64,000 bases of DNA from Sporomusa acidovorans (GTDB lineage Bacteria; Bacillota; Negativicutes; Sporomusales; Sporomusaceae): assembly GCF_900101845.1 (NCBI RefSeq), contig NZ_FNAM01000002.1, positions 62,001-126,000 on the forward strand. The letters run 5' to 3'. Of the stretch, positions 59,897-64,000 are shown piece after piece. Positions within the stretch are counted from its first letter, which is position 1. The number at the start of each line of letters is the position of its first letter. The notes beneath the pieces were generated by a model. It saw only the letters and a program-made list of their open reading frames with translations. It searched no databases and was not told the DNA's origin. The position numbers were made by a program, and so were the translations under genes.

Positions 59897-60646
59897 CTAA
59901 ACTTCCCGGATCTGGTGTATTGTCCGTTCCAGGAGCTTTAGGGGATTTTCGCCGCAGGGAAATTCAATACCCACCGGAACATCTTGCGGCAACAGAGCCA
60001 GCACTGCCCGCCAGTTAATATGACTATCTTCCAAATTACAAACCCGTGGTCCCTGCGTTGTCATTTTAACACCCTTAACATGAATATATTTAACGTACAG
60101 TGCCAATTTAACCGCATTGTACAGCGGTTCCTGACCTACCCAGACAAAGTTGCCTACATCAAAAGTGCTAAATACAGGGACATCCGCTGCCCGGCATGCT
60201 TCCAGCAAGGAGATGATCGGTTCAACCCGGCCATTCGCTAGCGATTGGTCACCCTCAACAGTTACCATTACATGGTTTTCATTAATGATGCTTTTAAGTA
60301 CGGCTAGCTCTTTTGGGGCCGAGCTGTCAAATTCCCCGACGGCGAACTTTACCCGGACCGCTCCCAGTATGTTAGCCTCTGCAAAAATTTGGTTCAAAAA
60401 ATCGGCATTAGCCCGGCCTGCCTGAAAAAGGCCTGCCGGAACAGAATAATACAATTCCAAACCCTGTTCCTCAGCCTTAGACCGCATCGCCGGTAATTCT
60501 ACAGCAAAATTCTTAATCCACTCCCGGCGAACTTCTATTTTGTTTACTCCCAGAGAGACGGCTTCGGCAAAAAACTCGCTCTGGCTGCTTCCTTTTTCAA
60601 CAGCACTCGCAAAGGCCAGCAAATTTATCACAATATCTCTTGCCAT
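59897..60646 (-). CDS. TIM-barrel sugar phosphate isomerase/epimerase-like protein
   Basis: A 249-residue protein of the xylose-isomerase-like TIM-barrel/AP endonuclease 2 family, with metal-binding-type positions in VTVEGDQS, STFDVGNF and YIHVKGVK. Its substrate is not clear. Its place between kdgK and kdgT suggests work on a hexuronate or ketodeoxy-sugar intermediate. The ATG at 60646 follows AAGGAGG. Confidence 0.78.
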   Translation of the reverse strand: MARDIVINLLAFASAVEKGSSQSEFFAEAVSLGVNKIEVRREWIKNFAVELPAMRSKAEEQGLELYYSVPAGLFQAGRANADFLNQIFAEANILGAVRVKFAVGEFDSSAPKELAVLKSIINENHVMVTVEGDQSLANGRVEPIISLLEACRAADVPVFSTFDVGNFVWVGQEPLYNAVKLALYVKYIHVKGVKMTTQGPRVCNLEDSHINWRAVLALLPQDVPVGIEFPCGENPLKLLERTIHQIREV

Positions 60647-60725
60647 CGGTGGTTCCTCCTTAGAATAGAGTAAGCGGCAAAAGCCTGTCAATGCCGCTTA
60701 CTGTTGCACTTATGTCAACAAAGAA

Positions 60726-61703
60726 CTACGCCACAGCGTCCTGTGTATCGTTTTCTTTACTTTTCATATGCCCGGCCCACCATGCCGTCAGCATCGGTAC
60801 TAAGATCGACGTAACAATTACGGATGTTGCAACCAGAGCAGTACCTGCCTGCGCAACAGGTTTAAATTCAGGAAGCATTTCAGCGATAATGAGCGGATTG
60901 GTTACTGCCGCACCGGCAGTGCTTGATGCGGCAAGACCGGCAGTACCGTTACCGCCGCCAATGAATTTATCCGCAAGCATCAAAGGAATACCGGTTATGA
61001 AGATAACGGACACTCCAAGCGTGATACCCAGCAAGCCTGTCTTTGTAATAACCATAAGGTCAATCGTATTTCCTAACGCGAATGCGAAAAACGGAATCAT
61101 AGTATGAGTGGCTCTACCAAACAAGTCACGCAACTCGTGGTCAAGATTGCCAAGAGCAAAACCGACTAAAAACGGTAATACGGCGCCAACAAAAAGCCGT
61201 GGTTCAAAACTTGCGATTCCGGCTCCGCCCATAATCAGCATGGTAACCAACGGACCGGATTCGATTGACATCAGAACAAAGGCCCCGGCTTCTTCTTTTG
61301 AGCCATACTGCTGCATGATGGATGCATAAAGTCCGCCATTTGTCATATCCATAGCGGCAATCAGGGCCAGCGTCGACAGGCCGGCAAAGAAACCGGTTTG
61401 TATACTGCCGCCAGGCAGTAAGTTAGAGGCAATTATGGCAACAACCCAGGCTACGGCTACTTTTGTCACGACTAACGTTCCGGATTTTTTAAGCACCGTA
61501 CCGGTTGCCCTGATATCGATGGCCGCCCCCATACAGAAAAACCAAACCGCTAAAATAGGTACCGTACCAGTAATAAGTCCGTTGGTAAATGACCCAAAAT
61601 ATTTACCAGCCCCCGGGGATAACGTATGACATAGTGCACCCAAAAATAATGGTACGAGCATCAGACCTCCAGGAATCCTATCAATCGCTTGCTTTATTTT
61701 CAT
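60726..61703 (-). CDS. kdgT: 2-keto-3-deoxygluconate permease
   Basis: A 325-residue carrier with about ten helices. It matches KdgT in opening ([22 protein letters not shown]) and in GMTNGGLY-like [17 protein letters not shown] and GNTIDL motifs. It imports KDG by proton symport. It lies between the isomerase-like gene and kduD. Confidence 0.9.
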   Translation of the reverse strand: MKIKQAIDRIPGGLMLVPLFLGALCHTLSPGAGKYFGSFTNGLITGTVPILAVWFFCMGAAIDIRATGTVLKKSGTLVVTKVAVAWVVAIIASNLLPGGSIQTGFFAGLSTLALIAAMDMTNGGLYASIMQQYGSKEEAGAFVLMSIESGPLVTMLIMGGAGIASFEPRLFVGAVLPFLVGFALGNLDHELRDLFGRATHTMIPFFAFALGNTIDLMVITKTGLLGITLGVSVIFITGIPLMLADKFIGGGNGTAGLAASSTAGAAVTNPLIIAEMLPEFKPVAQAGTALVATSVIVTSILVPMLTAWWAGHMKSKENDTQDAVA

Positions 61704-61800
61704 AACGCTAACATCCTTTCCCTCTGTTTAGCCAAAATTTGGAGTTGGGTTACTTATCAAAATCTTTCGTGCCTTTATAATATTGAAATATTTTACAGCA

Positions 61801-61824
61801 TAAGCCCGGCTAGGCCCGGGCTTT
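61801..61824 (-). terminator. GC-rich hairpin between kduD and kdgT
   Basis: AGCCCGG and CCGGGCT-type arms surround a short loop directly after the kduD stop. T runs are weak on the minus strand, so partial termination between kduD and kdgT is more likely than a full stop. Confidence 0.45.
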
Positions 61825-61826
61825 TC

Positions 61827-62582
61827 TTACCGGGCCAGCCAGCCGCCATCAACGGCAATGGTATAGCCACTTACATAATCGGAGGCTGCCGATGCCAGGA
61901 ATACAACCGGGCCGGCCAAATCGGCAGGCAGTCCCCATCTTCCGGCCGGTATACGGCTTAATATGTCGGCGCTGCGTACCGGATCAGCTTTTAACGGCGC
62001 TGTATTAGCGGTATCCATATAGCCGGGAGCAATCGCATTAACGTTAATATTGTATTTGGCCCATTCGTTTGCCATTAACCGGGTCACGCCCATCACGCCA
62101 CTTTTGCTGGCTGTATAGGAAGGCACCCGTATGCCGCCCTGGAAGGAAAGCATGGAGGCAACACTGATAATCTTACCGCCACGCCCCTGTTTGATAAACT
62201 GCTTAGCAACCGCCTGGGAGAAAAAGAACACGGTTTTGATGTTGATATTCATAACATCATCCCAGTCCTTCTCAGTAAAGTCGACAGCATCGGCCCGGCG
62301 GATAATTCCGGCGTTATTCACTAAAATATCCACACCGCCAAATTCAGCTATCACCTTTTCCATAACCCCCGGAATAACATCAATACTCATTAAATTTGCA
62401 TCAATGGCTAAAAAACGCCGGCCTAAGGCCCGTACTTTTTCGCCTGTTTCACTATGGTCGCCAATCCCGACACTTACAATATTAGCCCCGGCCTGCGCCA
62501 GTCCGAGTGCCATGCCTTGGCCGAGGCCGGTAACCGCCCCGGTAACGATAGCAACTTTTCCTTGTAAATTAAATAAGTCCAA
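61827..62582 (-). CDS. kduD: 2-dehydro-3-deoxy-D-gluconate 5-dehydrogenase
   Basis: A 251-residue short-chain dehydrogenase. The cofactor motif is TGAVTGLGQGMA, the catalytic residues lie in VASMLSF and SYTASKSG, and it ends AVDGGWLAR. KduD reduces the diketo compound made by KduI to KDG. It starts 15 bases after the kduI stop. Confidence 0.92.
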   Translation of the reverse strand: MDLFNLQGKVAIVTGAVTGLGQGMALGLAQAGANIVSVGIGDHSETGEKVRALGRRFLAIDANLMSIDVIPGVMEKVIAEFGGVDILVNNAGIIRRADAVDFTEKDWDDVMNINIKTVFFFSQAVAKQFIKQGRGGKIISVASMLSFQGGIRVPSYTASKSGVMGVTRLMANEWAKYNINVNAIAPGYMDTANTAPLKADPVRSADILSRIPAGRWGLPADLAGPVVFLASAASDYVSGYTIAVDGGWLAR

Positions 62583-62597
62583 TTTTCTTCCCCCTTA

Positions 62598-63425
62598 TTA
62601 TCGAATATCTTTCATGGCCACTGCATCCATATCATCAAAGACCTGGTTTTCACCAGCCATACCCCAAATAAATGTGTAATTATGAGTCCCTACGCCGGAG
62701 TGAATCGACCAGCTTGGCGAAATTACAGCCTCTTCGTTGCGCATAACGATATGGCGGGTTTCCTGCGGCTGGCCCATTAAATGGAATACAACGTCTTCTT
62801 CAGGTAAATCGAAATAGAAATACACTTCCATACGTCTTTCGTGAGTGTGGCTCGGCATACTATTCCACATGTTGCCGTTTTCCAGCGCAGTCATTCCCAT
62901 CACCAACTGACAGCTCTGAACACCTTGCGGATGAATATATTTGTAAATGGTGCGATCGTTCGAGTGAGTAATAGCGCCTAAATGGTTGCCGGCAATCGAA
63001 CTCCGCTCAATCTTAGTTGTCGGATAGGTGGCATGGGCCGGTGCGCTATTGAAATAAAACTTAGCCGGTTTATGGCTGTCTTGGCTGTAAAACACGACGT
63101 CTTTTACACCTTTGCCGATATAAAGGCCGTCTGTACGGTTAAGTGTATACCGCTGGCCATTAACATCAATATAGCCTGTTCCGCCTACATTGATAATTCC
63201 GATCTCCCGGCGCTCCAGAAAATAATCCACTCCCATACCGGCCTCAACTTGTAAAGGCTGCGGCTCTACCGGACAAACACCCCCGGCAATCATACGGTCA
63301 ACATGGCTGTAAACCATTTTTATTTTGTTAGGTTGGAATAAGTCCTGAATTAAAAAGTTTTCCCGCAGCTCATCTGTTGTATAACGCTTTACATCGGTCG
63401 GATGCACATTGTGCCTGATTTCCAT
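62598..63425 (-). CDS. kduI: 5-dehydro-4-deoxy-D-glucuronate isomerase
   Basis: A 275-residue cupin-type isomerase, with YTTDELRENFLIQDLF at the start, zinc ligands in MPSHTHERRMEVYFYF and a later His in HSGVGTHNYTFIWGMAGEN. It converts the product of pectin or uronan lyases toward KDG. It is the first structural gene after a repeat-rich regulatory region. The ATG at 63425 is one codon inside the longest frame. Confidence 0.93.
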   Translation of the reverse strand: MEIRHNVHPTDVKRYTTDELRENFLIQDLFQPNKIKMVYSHVDRMIAGGVCPVEPQPLQVEAGMGVDYFLERREIGIINVGGTGYIDVNGQRYTLNRTDGLYIGKGVKDVVFYSQDSHKPAKFYFNSAPAHATYPTTKIERSSIAGNHLGAITHSNDRTIYKYIHPQGVQSCQLVMGMTALENGNMWNSMPSHTHERRMEVYFYFDLPEEDVVFHLMGQPQETRHIVMRNEEAVISPSWSIHSGVGTHNYTFIWGMAGENQVFDDMDAVAMKDIR

Positions 63426-63708
63426 CATCCATCATTCCTTTCTGTTTCAGACCTGTCAGGTCTCTAACTTACTTAAAAATCAAGTTTCGTTTATCGATTT
63501 CGTTTACCGGTTTCTATAGCAAAAAAATTTTTTTAGTTACCGCCTCCTTATATAACTTAGTACCCATTAAGCAAAAATAGCCGAATTTTCACTCATCGGG
63601 TTCTATAGGTAGTTACCGCCTCCTTCTACTTCTTTTTTATCCACATGAACCATAACAGCAAATTTATGTCTATCGGTTTCTATATGTTAACGAAACCGTG
63701 TAAACTGA
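63426..63708. promoter_or_regulatory. Repeat-rich regulatory region between lacI-type gene and kduI
   Basis: Three copies of a 14-base element close to ATCGGTTTCTATAG occur at 63506-63519, 63595-63608 and 63672-63685. Two perfect copies of TAGTTACCGCCTCCTT lie at 63534-63549 and 63610-63625. GTTTACCGGTTTC (63502-63514) and the complement of GTTTACACGGTTTCG near 63690-63705 form a further related pair. These are probable operators for the LacI-type regulator encoded next to them, controlling the kdu/kdg genes. Confidence 0.6.
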
Positions 63709-64000
63709 TTATTCGGTAGATCCTCTGATATTTAATTTGGTCGGCAGCTTAATCGTCACCGGTTTTATTTTGGTGGTTGCTTCCAAACGCAGCATGATAC
63801 GGTTCACACATTCAACCCCGATTTCATAGGAAGGCAACGATATTGCCGTAATACCGGATGAACCAACAAACTCCATCCATGGCCAATTTTCAAAACCACA
63901 GATCGCTACGTCTTCCGGCATGCGCAGGCCAAGTGCATGAATTGCTTCCAGCATAGTTAACATTGTCAGGCCATTCGCGGTAAATATAACCTTCTTATAG
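63709..64000 (-). CDS. LacI-family regulator, C-terminal part (gene runs off the window)
   Basis: The last 96 residues of a LacI-type regulator are present: KKVIFTANGLTMLTMLEAI, ALGLRMPEDVAICGFENW and a C-terminal KLPTKLNIRGSTE, the usual end of the ligand-binding domain. The DNA-binding part lies beyond position 64000. Its place beside kduI suggests a KdgR-type repressor responding to KDG or a related sugar. Confidence 0.85.
   Translation of the reverse strand, partial: YKKVIFTANGLTMLTMLEAIHALGLRMPEDVAICGFENWPWMEFVGSSGITAISLPSYEIGVECVNRIMLRLEATTKIKPVTIKLPTKLNIRGSTE

Overview
The window reads as chromosome of an anaerobic, respiratory, outer-membrane-bearing Firmicute (Negativicutes, probably Sporomusaceae). 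The evidence is a combination of genes: TonB, ExbB, ExbD and a TonB-dependent receptor (so an outer membrane), AsrABC sulfite reductase, a NapG/NapH/NapA nitrate reductase, Firmicute-style split cytochrome b with a Rieske protein, a corrinoid/MtaA-like module, and many sigma-54 controlled units. The assignment is inference; no rRNA is present. Almost every gene lies on the minus strand. Exceptions are napD, an RNase HI gene and an HxlR regulator.

Layout. 1-988: c-type cytochrome maturation ABC exporter (ccmA and a partial ccmB). 989-1627: the ccm promoter and a two-repeat CRISPR remnant. 1628-14583: one long electron-transfer and export unit, read right to left as Rieske, cytochrome b6-like, subunit IV with heme c, a NosZ-like copper lipoprotein, a second cytochrome b pair with an altered Qo motif, then four paralogous FtsX-type permeases with two ATPases, a BNR-repeat protein and a small DUF4878-like protein. 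14825-19962: an NtrC-type response regulator, its Cys-rich GAF kinase, a UroD/MtaA-like protein, a corrinoid protein and a DUF4418 membrane protein. 20451-24981: periplasmic nitrate reductase genes. 25245-32099: a truncated chemoreceptor, an AcoR-like sigma-54 activator, and a molybdopterin oxidoreductase operon led by a 45-residue zinc-ribbon gene. 32200-32850: palindromic repeats. 32887-35251: a two-component system whose sensor carries a c-type heme motif. 35436-39624: asrABC, an HD-domain gene and a Crp/Fnr regulator. 39671-48262: an amino-sugar cluster that joins a chb-like diacetylchitobiose PTS set to MurNAc enzymes (NamZ, AnmK, MurQ, kinase). 48658-49380: RNase HI. 49451-58109: TonB system, ModD, a TrmO/FmdE fusion, an SbmA-like ABC protein, a TonB-dependent receptor, a metal chaperone and an HxlR regulator with a cysteine-rich tail. 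58206-64000: ketodeoxygluconate and hexuronate catabolism (eda, kdgK, isomerase, kdgT, kduD, kduI) and a partial LacI regulator.

Regulation ties the regions together. Three near-perfect sigma-54 promoters (TTGGCA-N6-TTGCA) precede the Rieske/NosZ-like unit, the DUF4418-corrinoid-kinase-regulator unit, and the zinc-ribbon/molybdoenzyme unit. Both sigma-54 activators in the window are encoded beside these targets. Separately, ccmA, napG and napD share a 6-5-6 direct repeat (TGTAAT-N5-yGTAAk) placed 32-33 bases from the -10 element, the geometry expected of an OmpR-family regulator; one such regulator is encoded here beside the heme-containing kinase.

The strongest candidate for something undescribed is the NosZ-like unit: a CuA-containing lipoprotein that keeps most of the CuZ histidine positions but has His-Glu in place of the His-His pair, no nosD/nosL/nosR nearby, two cytochrome b modules, and a private set of four permease paralogs.
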